Of a DNA stretch of 62,134 nucleotides, positions 18,336-25,693 are shown in pieces. Numbering within the stretch: the stretch's first letter is position 1; the number at the start of each line of letters is the position of its first letter. The stretch comes from Clostridiales bacterium. Lineage in GTDB: Bacteria; Bacillota; Clostridia; Christensenellales; Aristaeellaceae. The notes under the pieces are model-generated. The model worked only from the letters and a program-made list of their open reading frames with translations, made no database searches and had not been told where the DNA came from. The stretch spans positions 1 through 62,134 of the forward strand of contig SVGW01000005.1 in the NCBI GenBank assembly GCA_015056125.1, written 5' to 3'. A program made the position numbers and the translations under genes.

Positions 18336-19444
18336 GCAAAGAAATCGGCCTGTATATTCACATTCCTTTTTGCAGGCAGAAATGCGCCTATTGCGATTTT
18401 GCCTCCTTTGCGGGGCAGGAAAGCAAAATGGCGGATTATGTAAAATGCCTGATCCGGGAAATTCGGCAAAAAAACCGGAAGGATGTGCGCATCGCCACCC
18501 TCTATATCGGCGGCGGCACCCCCTCCCTCCTTCCTCCCTCCCTGATGGAACAAATTCTTCGGGCCGCCCGGGAATATTTTGATTTTCTTCCTGACGCCGA
18601 ATGCTCCTGCGAATGCAATCCCGGCACGTTGACGGAAGCGTTTCTCGCCGTTCTTCGGGATGGGGGCGTCAATCGGCTTTCCCTGGGGGCCCAGGCATCC
18701 CAGCCCCATTTGCTTTCCCTTCTTGGCAGAATCCACACCTGGGGGCAGGTGGAAGATAGCGTGCAACTGGCCCGGCAATACGGCTTTCATAACCTGAACC
18801 TGGATTTGATGCTGGGCCTGCCCACCCAAACCCTTGCCCATGTGGAGGAAACCCTCCAACGGGCCCTCGCCCTCTCCCCCACCCATCTTTCCTGCTATGG
18901 ATTGATCGTGGAGGAAGGCACCCGAATGCAAATGATGGTGGACAGCGGAAAATGGGCGCTGCCGGATGAAGATACGGAACGGGCCATGTATGAATGCTGC
19001 CGAAAAACTTTGGCAGATCACGGCCTCATCCAATACGAAATCAGCAATTTCGCCAAACCTGGCTTTGCCTGCCGGCATAACCTGGATTGCTGGAAACGCA
19101 AGGAATACATTGGCGTGGGAAGCTCCGCCTGCGGCTTCCTGGAGGATGTGCGCTATCAAAATCCCCTGCTTCTGGAAGACTATCTGGCAGGAAAGCCGGC
19201 GGAGGAAACCTTCATTTCTTCCCAGGACGCCCGCTTTGAAAGCGTGATGCTGGGGCTGAGAATGACGGAGGGCATCAAAGAAGCAGATTTTTTCGCCATG
19301 CACGGCGTAACCCTGGAAAACGTGTACGGTGAAAAGCTGAAAAAGCCCCTGCAGGAAGGCCTGCTTTGCCGGGAAAACGGTTTTTTGCGCCTCACCCGCC
19401 GGGGGATGGACGTGCAAAACCGCATTTTGGTAGAATTATTATAA
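18332..19444 (+). CDS. hemW: HemW-like radical SAM heme chaperone
   Basis: Member of the HemW/HemN-like group that binds heme and a 4Fe-4S cluster; older annotations call it oxygen-independent coproporphyrinogen oxidase-like. The radical SAM motif is C14-x3-C18-x2-C21 in IHIPFCRQKCAYCDF, followed by YIGGGTPS for SAM binding and SLGAQ. Length 370 residues fits HemW rather than the longer HemN. The start overlaps the preceding stop by ATGA, and the longer upstream frame is not needed. No heme genes are nearby. Confidence 0.88.
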   Translation: MSKEIGLYIHIPFCRQKCAYCDFASFAGQESKMADYVKCLIREIRQKNRKDVRIATLYIGGGTPSLLPPSLMEQILRAAREYFDFLPDAECSCECNPGTLTEAFLAVLRDGGVNRLSLGAQASQPHLLSLLGRIHTWGQVEDSVQLARQYGFHNLNLDLMLGLPTQTLAHVEETLQRALALSPTHLSCYGLIVEEGTRMQMMVDSGKWALPDEDTERAMYECCRKTLADHGLIQYEISNFAKPGFACRHNLDCWKRKEYIGVGSSACGFLEDVRYQNPLLLEDYLAGKPAEETFISSQDARFESVMLGLRMTEGIKEADFFAMHGVTLENVYGEKLKKPLQEGLLCRENGFLRLTRRGMDVQNRILVELL

Positions 19445-19514
19445 TTTTCCTGGAACAAAATATCCTTGAAAATCGTCTTATGAGTGTGAACAGTTTCATT
19501 CGGAGGGAAGCATC

Positions 19515-20699
19515 ATGAAAAAGCGTTTACTGAGCCTCACCCTGGCCCTGCTGTGCATCCTCAGCCTGGCCCTGCCTGCCCGGGCGAACACCCTGCTTGC
19601 CGCTGGGGAATATGCCATTGTGGAGGGAACTTCCACGTTAAACCTGCGCCAGGGCCCCGGCACCAATTACGCCTGGCTTGGCAGCGCCCAGCAAAATGAC
19701 TGGGTGCAAATTCTGGGCGAATCGGGCAATTGGTACTATGTGACCATTGTGGAATCGGGACGCACGGGCTATATGAGCAAAAATTTCCTCACCCGCGCCT
19801 CTGCCTTTGAATCCTCCATGGGCACAAATGGCGTGGTAACCAATCCCAAGGCCACCCAATTTCTCAATCTGCGCCAGTATCCCAGCTATTCAGCGCCGGT
19901 GCTGGGCATCTATTATAACGGCACCGCCTTTTCCACCCTTTCCTTCTCGGATGGCTGGTATCAGGTGCTGCTGAGGGACGGCAAGGTGGGCTATTTCCGC
20001 CAGGAATTTGTCACCGTTGGAAACGCTTCTCCTTTGGGCGAAGCCGCGCTGGTGCGCACCTTGAACGGGGGCAAACTGAACCTGCGCACTGCGCCCACGT
20101 ATAACGGCTCCTCCATCATTGCTCAAATTGCCAATGGCCGCCAGGTAACCGTGTTGCTTAAAGGCAATCTTTTCTGGAAAGTAAGCGTGGACGGCATGGT
20201 GGGATATATGGATTGCTCCTTCCTCACCGAAAAGGGCGTTTCCTCAGTGAATCCTCCCGCTGCCCAAATCCCCGCGGCCCGGCCGGAAACATCGGGCTAT
20301 GTGATTGTAAATAACCCCAAGGCTACCCAATTTTTGAATCTGCGTCAGCAGCCTACCACCACCTCCAAAGTGATCGCTCAGTATAAAAACGGCGTGCGCT
20401 TTGAAGTGATTGAACAGGGCGAAACCTGGTGCAAGGTATATGGCAGCGCCACCGGGAATATCGGCTATATGATGACCAAATACCTCACCCTTTACGGCCT
20501 GCCTGCCACGCCCACCAAAACCGTGCAGAACGGCAGCACCTATGTGAACCTGCGCTCCGCCCCCAGCAAAGAATCCGGCACCGTTTTTCAGCGGGTATAC
20601 TCCGGCGCGCTCGTAACGGTGCTCACGCCCGGCGAGGAATGGACCCAGGTGCGCTACGGAAACGTGGTTGGCTATATGATGACTTACTTCCTCAAATAA
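19515..20699 (+). CDS. Secreted protein with five SH3b domains
   Basis: A signal peptide (MKKRLLSLTLALLCILSLAL, cleavage after PARA) is followed only by five bacterial SH3 repeats, each with an LNLR or VNLR core and a GYM or GYF ending: roughly residues 30-95, 105-170, 178-245, 258-325 and 335-394. Repeats 2 and 4 share the exact phrase NPKATQFLNLRQ, which points to an internal duplication. Such domains commonly bind cell-wall peptides. No catalytic domain is attached, so it is probably a wall-binding or adaptor protein. GGAGGGAAG precedes the start. Confidence 0.82.
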   Translation: MKKRLLSLTLALLCILSLALPARANTLLAAGEYAIVEGTSTLNLRQGPGTNYAWLGSAQQNDWVQILGESGNWYYVTIVESGRTGYMSKNFLTRASAFESSMGTNGVVTNPKATQFLNLRQYPSYSAPVLGIYYNGTAFSTLSFSDGWYQVLLRDGKVGYFRQEFVTVGNASPLGEAALVRTLNGGKLNLRTAPTYNGSSIIAQIANGRQVTVLLKGNLFWKVSVDGMVGYMDCSFLTEKGVSSVNPPAAQIPAARPETSGYVIVNNPKATQFLNLRQQPTTTSKVIAQYKNGVRFEVIEQGETWCKVYGSATGNIGYMMTKYLTLYGLPATPTKTVQNGSTYVNLRSAPSKESGTVFQRVYSGALVTVLTPGEEWTQVRYGNVVGYMMTYFLK

Positions 20700-20713
20700 T
20701 CCGTATTGATCAA

Positions 20714-20757
20714 AAGCCCGATGATTTGGCAGACCGCTGATTCGGGCTTTCTTTTTT
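20714..20757 (+). terminator. Terminator whose loop carries the 3'-flank repeat sequence
   Basis: Stem AGCCCGA/TCGGGCT followed by TTCTTTTTTT, 15 bp after the SH3 gene stop. The 20-nt loop reads TGATTTGGCAGACCGCTGAT. Its first part matches the repeat at 25252-25262 and its last part matches the right-edge repeat at 62012-62020. Confidence 0.85.
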
Positions 20758-20803
20758 TGCCAATCCCCTAAAAAATCGAACGAAAGGGGATGGCAAAGTG
20801 CAA

Positions 20804-20824
20804 TATAATATGATATAATATCAT
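20804..20824 (+). promoter_or_regulatory. -10 box inside a dyad, upstream of the YbhN-like gene
   Basis: Two TATAAT hexamers (20804-20809 and 20814-20819). The second sits at the centre of ATGATATAATATCAT (20810-20824), a 7-1-7 palindrome. The -35 is weak (TGGCAA at 20791). An imperfect inverted repeat, TGCCAATCCCCT to AGGGGATGGCA (20758-20795), lies just upstream. Confidence 0.45.
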
Positions 20825-20871
20825 GTGGAAGCGTATGCCCTTCCAAAATTAATGGCAAGGAAGATACGTTA

Positions 20872-22035
20872 TTGAAGAAACTTTCGAAGCAAGCCAGAGG
20901 AAACATGATCAATGCTTTGGTCATCATATGCACCCTGGTGCTGGTGCTTTATTTAAGCGCTTCCGGCGGCGATCTGGGAGACGCGTGGGATGCTTTGCGC
21001 TCTGCGGATCCTCTCTGGATTCTGGGTGCTTTCATTTCCTGGCTGATCTTCACCATATTTGAAGGCATGGGCCTGCACGTATTTATTCGCTGGAACAAGA
21101 TCAAAATTAAATTCCGCACCTCCTTCCTGGTGGCTCTGATCGGCACATTTTATTCCAGCGTTACCCCTGCCGCTACCGGCGGCCAGCCCATGCAGGTATT
21201 CGCCCTGAAAAAACGGGGGGTGCCCACCGGTATTTCTTCCTCCGGCCTGGCCGTAAAATTTTTCACCTTTCAAACGGCGCTTCTGGTATCCACGGTGAGC
21301 ATGTGGCTGATGAATGCCGAGGTGGTGAAGCCCTGCATTGAGCAAGGCGCTCCCTTCGTGATTCTAGGCTTTTCTCTGAATAGCATCTCCGTGTTGGCCG
21401 TGCTGTTGCTGGCTATTAACAGAAATATCGTCCGCTGGATTTTAACGCTCTTCATCCGCCTGGGAAGCGCCCTGCGCATCATCAAAAATGTATCCGACGC
21501 CTCTTCCAAAGCGGAAGCAGCCTTGGAGGATTTCAGTTCCAGCGTCAATATGGTTACCCATCATCCGCTTCAGCTGCTGAAACTGATTCTCCTGGCTGTG
21601 CCCCAGGTATTGGGGCTGATGAGCATCGTCTATTGCGTGTATCGCGCCCTGGGGCAAAGTGCATTTAATTATTTTGAAATTCTCACGCTTCAGCTCTTGC
21701 TCTATGTGGGCGCATCCTTCACCCCCTTACCCGGCGCATCCGGCGCCCAGGAGGGCGGGTTTTACATCTTTTTCCGGCACGTCTTCCCTGCCGATAAACT
21801 GGTGGGCGCGCTGTTGCTTTGGCGGTTTTTTACCTATTATTTCAACCTGATGACTGGCTTTGCCGGCGTGCTGCTGGACGGCACATACAGCATGCGCAAA
21901 AAGAAAAAGGCCATGTCTGAATCCGCCAGCGTTCCCAATAATTCCCCTTCGGCAGAGAAAGGAGAAATGCCCGATGCGACAGAAAATTCAAAAGCATCTG
22001 GACACCCTGATGCCCCAACGACGGGAAACAAGTAA
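20872..22035 (+). CDS. YbhN-like / lysylphosphatidylglycerol synthetase-type membrane protein
   Basis: Integral membrane protein of the UPF0104/LPG_synthase_TM family, with about eight helices through residue 345 and the family segments FYSSVTPAATGGQP and LPGASGAQEGGF. It lacks the C-terminal aminoacyl-transfer domain of MprF, so it is a flippase-like or unassigned member. The start is TTG (20872) with AAGGA 10 nt upstream; ATG at residue 12 is possible. The last 40 residues are a polar Lys/Ser/Pro tail whose DNA also encodes the start of the next gene, a 62-bp overlap. Confidence 0.8.
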   Translation: MKKLSKQARGNMINALVIICTLVLVLYLSASGGDLGDAWDALRSADPLWILGAFISWLIFTIFEGMGLHVFIRWNKIKIKFRTSFLVALIGTFYSSVTPAATGGQPMQVFALKKRGVPTGISSSGLAVKFFTFQTALLVSTVSMWLMNAEVVKPCIEQGAPFVILGFSLNSISVLAVLLLAINRNIVRWILTLFIRLGSALRIIKNVSDASSKAEAALEDFSSSVNMVTHHPLQLLKLILLAVPQVLGLMSIVYCVYRALGQSAFNYFEILTLQLLLYVGASFTPLPGASGAQEGGFYIFFRHVFPADKLVGALLLWRFFTYYFNLMTGFAGVLLDGTYSMRKKKKAMSESASVPNNSPSAEKGEMPDATENSKASGHPDAPTTGNK

Positions 22036-23557
22036 AAAACTAAAAGAAAAAATCCACGAATCCGTTTCATCCGTCCTGCCCATCTCCCTGCTGGTGCTTG
22101 TGCTCGGCGTGGTGATCGTTCCCATCAATCTGAGTACCATGAGCCTGTTTGTGGTGGGCGCAGCGATGCTGATCTTTGGCATGGGCCTGTTCACCCTGGG
22201 TGCCGATATGGCCATGGTACCCATGGGCAACCATCTGGGCGCTCAGATAACCAAGAGCAAAAATGTATGGTTTCTGGCAGGGATTGCTTTTTTAATGGGT
22301 CTGCTCATTACCATCGCTGAACCTGATCTGACTGTGCTGGCCAATCAGGTGCAAGGTGTTTCCAACCTCACTCTGATCCTTACCGTAGCAGTAGGCGTGG
22401 GGATTTTTCTGGTAGTAGCGCTGCTGCGCATCCTGTTTCAATGGAAGCTTTCCTATATTCTGGTAGGGCTGTATGTGCTGGTCTTTTTGCTGGGCATGCT
22501 GATCAAGCCCGAATTTGTGCCCATGGCATTTGACTCCGGCGGCGTGACCACCGGCCCCATGACGGTACCCTTTATCCTGGCGCTTGGCGTAGGCGTTGCC
22601 AATGTGCGCAGCGGAAAAAATGCCCAGGACGATAGCTTTGGCCTGGTGGCACTGTGCTCCGTAGGCCCTATTCTCGCCATCATGATCATCAGCCTTTTCT
22701 TTCCTCACCTGGATAATGTACCTACTGAAAATATGACGCCTGCCGTGGCCACCACTCATGACCTGCGCGCCACATACGCCCATGCGTTCCCCCATTATCT
22801 GTGGGAAATTTTTATGGCCTTGTCCCCCGTGATTGCTTTCTTCTTTATTTTCCAGATTTTCTCCCTGCATCTGCCCTGGTCTGAAATCAAGCGCATTATC
22901 GTAGGTTTGGTTTATACCTACGTGGGCCTGGTTCTGTTCCTCACCGGCGTAAACGTAGGCTTTTTGCCCATGGGTGATTACCTGGGCAAGCAGCTGGCAG
23001 GGCTGGATTACAACTGGATTCTCATTCCCCTTGGCATGCTGATGGGCTATATGGTGGTAGCAGCCGAGCCTGCGGTACACGTGCTCAACGAGCAGGTGGA
23101 GCAGGTCACCTCCGGCGCTATCAGCAAATCCGTCATGATGAAAACCCTGTCTATCGGCGTAGCCATTTCCGTAAGCTTGGCCATGACCCGGGTACTCACC
23201 GGTATTTCCGTGTGGTATTTCCTGATCCCGGGCTATGCCATTGCACTGGTGCTCACCTTCTTTACCGATCCTATCTTTACCGCCATCGCATTTGACTCCG
23301 GCGGCGTGGCATCCGGTCCCATGACAGCTACCTTTATGCTGCCCTTAGCCATGGGCGCCTGCGGCGCAGTAGGCGGCAGCATTCTGGAAGACGCCTTTGG
23401 CCTGGTGGCCATGGTAGCCATGACCCCGCTCATCGCCATTGAAGCTCTGGGGCTTGTTTACCGGATCAAGATGAAGAAAACCGAAACCCTTGCCCAGCCT
23501 GAACCAGCACAGCCCGATCAGGCTCAGGACGTGGACGACGAAATTATCGACGTCTGA
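21974..23557 (+). CDS. DUF1538 family membrane protein (putative transporter)
   Basis: Two tandem DUF1538 units of about 240 residues each. Each carries a loop of the type FDSGGVTTGPMTVPFILALG or FDSGGVASGPMTATFMLPLA, and each half has around six helices. The repeated GPMT loops suggest an inverted- or tandem-repeat ion transporter; the substrate is not known to me. AAAGGAG lies 10 nt before the ATG. It overlaps the preceding gene by 62 bp and is followed 18 bp later by a PII-like gene, a typical partnership for this family, suggesting PII-type control of transport. Confidence 0.85.
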   Translation: MRQKIQKHLDTLMPQRRETSKKLKEKIHESVSSVLPISLLVLVLGVVIVPINLSTMSLFVVGAAMLIFGMGLFTLGADMAMVPMGNHLGAQITKSKNVWFLAGIAFLMGLLITIAEPDLTVLANQVQGVSNLTLILTVAVGVGIFLVVALLRILFQWKLSYILVGLYVLVFLLGMLIKPEFVPMAFDSGGVTTGPMTVPFILALGVGVANVRSGKNAQDDSFGLVALCSVGPILAIMIISLFFPHLDNVPTENMTPAVATTHDLRATYAHAFPHYLWEIFMALSPVIAFFFIFQIFSLHLPWSEIKRIIVGLVYTYVGLVLFLTGVNVGFLPMGDYLGKQLAGLDYNWILIPLGMLMGYMVVAAEPAVHVLNEQVEQVTSGAISKSVMMKTLSIGVAISVSLAMTRVLTGISVWYFLIPGYAIALVLTFFTDPIFTAIAFDSGGVASGPMTATFMLPLAMGACGAVGGSILEDAFGLVAMVAMTPLIAIEALGLVYRIKMKKTETLAQPEPAQPDQAQDVDDEIIDV

Positions 23558-23575
23558 TCGTATGTGGAGGATACT

Positions 23576-24292
23576 ATGCAGAACGCTTCTTTAACTTTAC
23601 TGGTTACTATTGTGGATCGCGGAAAAGGCGATGGCGTTGCTCAGTTGCTTCGTTATGAGGGGGTATTACTCCATTACATCGCTTTGGGAATCGGAACGGC
23701 CCAGAAAGGCCTGCTGAGCCTGCTGGGGCTGAAGGATACGGCCAAGGACGTAGTCTTCAGCTTCATCCGCAGCGGCGTGGCCCGGGGCGCCCTGCGCAGG
23801 CTGTCCCATGCGCTGGAAATTGATCTGCCCGGCCGGGGAATTGCTTTTTCCATTCCGGTAGGCAGCGTAGGCGGCAATCAAGCCTTGCATTATTTTATGG
23901 GCGAAGAAAAGCCCGTGGTTTCTGAGGAGGGGAACGAATCCATGCAGCAAGAGCAAAATAAAAATGATCTGATCGTAACGATCGTAAACCGGGGCTATAC
24001 CGACGCCGTCATGGACGCTGCCCTGACCGCGGGCGCCCGAGGCGGCACGGTGCTCCATGCGCGAGGCGCCGGTACTGAGGAAGCCTCCCAGTTCTTCGGC
24101 ATCACCATCCAGCCTGAAAAGGAAATGGTGCTGATTCTGGTGGATCATGACAGCAAGATCCCTGTGATGCAAGCCATCACCCGGAATGCGGGCCTGAATA
24201 CCGAGGGCCATGGCCTGGTATTCAGCCTGCCTGTAAACGACGTGATGGGCATTGCCCGGGTCACGCAGGAACTGACGGAGGAAGCGGAATGA
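23576..24292 (+). CDS. Double PII-like signalling protein
   Basis: Two PII-like domains in one chain: residues about 4-105 (LTLLVTIVDRGKGDGVAQLL to FSIPVGSVGG) and 128-235 (LIVTIVNRGYTDAVMDAA to FSLPVNDVMG), clearly an internal duplication with opening and closing motifs conserved. Classical PII proteins form trimers; this fusion would give six domains per trimer or a different assembly. The start ATG has GGAGG 5 nt upstream. It is placed between the DUF1538 transporter and a secreted hydrolase (ATGA overlap), so it most likely senses a metabolite and gates the transporter. The ligand is unknown. Confidence 0.82.
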   Translation: MQNASLTLLVTIVDRGKGDGVAQLLRYEGVLLHYIALGIGTAQKGLLSLLGLKDTAKDVVFSFIRSGVARGALRRLSHALEIDLPGRGIAFSIPVGSVGGNQALHYFMGEEKPVVSEEGNESMQQEQNKNDLIVTIVNRGYTDAVMDAALTAGARGGTVLHARGAGTEEASQFFGITIQPEKEMVLILVDHDSKIPVMQAITRNAGLNTEGHGLVFSLPVNDVMGIARVTQELTEEAE

Positions 24293-25194
24293 AACGCTGG
24301 CTGAGCATGCTTTTGCTGCTGGCAATGCTGATTCCTTCTATTTCCATCGCCGAAGAAGCGGAGGCCCTCCCCAAGCAATTGACTCTGGCTCCCGGTGAAA
24401 GCCGTTCCTTCTCCCTGCCTTTTGAGGGATATTGGGAAAGCGATGCGCCGGAAATTGCCGAAGGCAGCGGCAGCAGCATCGTTGCCCATGAAGCGGGCAG
24501 TGCCATAGTGGCTTTGATCTCCCCCCAGGGCGATGAATGGCTGGTAGAGGTGGAAGTATGCGCCGATCTGGTGCCTGCCTCAATTAGAAGCGCTATCAAT
24601 ATTGCCATTGCCGAATGGGAGGAATTGGGCGAAAAAAAACTGCCCCAGGATCCCAAGGGCAATAAATTCACCAAATGGTGGAAGTATGCCTGCGGCTGGT
24701 GCGGCGCTTTTGTAAGCTTCTGCCTGGATCAAGCGGGGGTTCCCCTGGAGCCCACCGATACCTATCGCAAGGTGAAGCCCCACGAGGGCGGCATTCCCTA
24801 CGGCATTCGGGAAGCGGCCGTGCCCAAGCTCTACACTGGCTTTGAAAATATGGAGCGGATCACCGATATCCCTCAACCCGGCTATCTGATCATTTATGGT
24901 GCCAAAGGCTATTATGATTTTGTGCATGTGGGCCTGGTCACCGATGTGATCGACCGGGGCAACGGCGTATATCAGCTCTTTACGGTGGAAGGCAATATGG
25001 GCAGCACAGTAAAGCGCTACAGCTTCCTGTATGATTCCCAAGCCCCTAAAAAGGATAAGAAAAACCTGACCCTGCTTCCTGAGGAAGAATGGCTGGAGCC
25101 CAACATTTATCATTACGATGAGCCCCGGCGCACCAGAAGCGACGGCAAGTATTACAACTGGTATGTAAACGCTTTCTGCCAGACCTGGTATTAA
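24289..25194 (+). CDS. Secreted CHAP-like cysteine hydrolase
   Basis: The signal peptide ends at about SISIAEE (residue 20). A beta-rich Ig-like region (25-95) precedes a CHAP/NlpC-type domain with catalytic Cys138 in ACGWCGAFVSFCLDQAG, His213 in YDFVHVGLVTDV and a polar third residue in VEGNMG. These proteins hydrolyse peptidoglycan amide bonds; the precise bond is not predictable here. ATGA overlap with the PII gene is unusual for a wall hydrolase and may only reflect operon packing. A strong terminator follows. Confidence 0.8.
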   Translation: MKRWLSMLLLLAMLIPSISIAEEAEALPKQLTLAPGESRSFSLPFEGYWESDAPEIAEGSGSSIVAHEAGSAIVALISPQGDEWLVEVEVCADLVPASIRSAINIAIAEWEELGEKKLPQDPKGNKFTKWWKYACGWCGAFVSFCLDQAGVPLEPTDTYRKVKPHEGGIPYGIREAAVPKLYTGFENMERITDIPQPGYLIIYGAKGYYDFVHVGLVTDVIDRGNGVYQLFTVEGNMGSTVKRYSFLYDSQAPKKDKKNLTLLPEEEWLEPNIYHYDEPRRTRSDGKYYNWYVNAFCQTWY

Positions 25195-25201
25195 AATGTA
25201 G

Positions 25202-25230
25202 GAGGGCGCTTTTAAATCAAAAGCGCCCTC
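25202..25230 (+). terminator. Terminator stem of repeat copy a
   Basis: Perfect 12-bp stem GAGGGCGCTTTT with AAAAGCGCCCTC, 5-nt loop, 7 bp after the CHAP gene stop. The same stem occurs at 29840-29868 after the desulfurase-like gene. Confidence 0.85.
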
Positions 25231-25420
25231 AAATCATTGACAAAGTCAATGATTTGGCAGACTGAGACAAACCCTGCAAGTCAAGGCGGCGAGGCTGCAA
25301 AAATGGGAGCTTACATCGCGGTAAGTAACCATATTTTGCAGCCGATGTCAACACAGAAAGCAAAAATGGCTGCATTCTCGCAGCCATTTTTACGTTTGCA
25401 GGGTTTGTCAGGAGGTTGAG
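25231..25420 (+). repeat. Dispersed palindromic repeat, copy a (with nested insert)
   Basis: Starts with a perfect 11-bp hairpin AAATCATTGAC, AAA, GTCAATGATTT, then GGCAGACTGAG. Outer inverted arms ACAAACCCTGCAA (25267-25279) and TTGCAGGGTTTGT (25396-25408) enclose an inner 12-bp hairpin AAAAATGGCTGC/GCAGCCATTTTT (25362-25391). A 67-bp piece (25285-25351) is absent from copy b and is flanked by GTCAA direct repeats. No protein is encoded. Confidence 0.85.
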
Positions 25421-25444
25421 CCTTGATTTACAAGGCTTTTTCAC

Positions 25445-25521
25445 TGGTGGGATTAGTAGGGCTCGAACCTATGACCTCCACGATGTCAACGTGGCGCTCT
25501 AACCAACTGAGCTATAATCCC
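25445..25521 (-). tRNA. tRNA-Val (GAC)
   Basis: Complete cloverleaf on the minus strand: acceptor GGGATTA/TAATCCC, D arm GCTC/GAGC, anticodon stem CCACG/CGTGG with loop TTGACAT (anticodon GAC), T arm with TTCGAGC loop, discriminator A and encoded CCA. It stands alone, just after repeat copy a. Confidence 0.95.
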
Positions 25522-25693
25522 ACGGGTCACAACATAGAAATTATAGCACAGAACATAGAAATACGCAAGGGAAAAAGATAAAAAATTTTTAAAGAGTAGA
25601 AAAACAGGAAAAGGCAGGGATCAGGGCAGAAAATACACATAATTTTTTCATCGCGGGCATACATCAAAGGCAGGAACGATAGGAGGGAATGCC
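25522..25693. other. Gap between tRNA-Val and the SPOCS gene
   Basis: AT-rich spacer. It ends in AGGAGGG, the ribosome site of the following gene. With the repeat and tRNA it makes a 500-bp stretch without a protein gene. I see no clear promoter hexamer pair. Confidence 0.5.

Noticed and set aside
25197..25440. Riboswitch or T-box reading of the palindromic stretch near tRNA-Val
   Set aside because: The same parts recur after unrelated genes as 3' elements and are not upstream of a plus-strand gene in a leader-like position.
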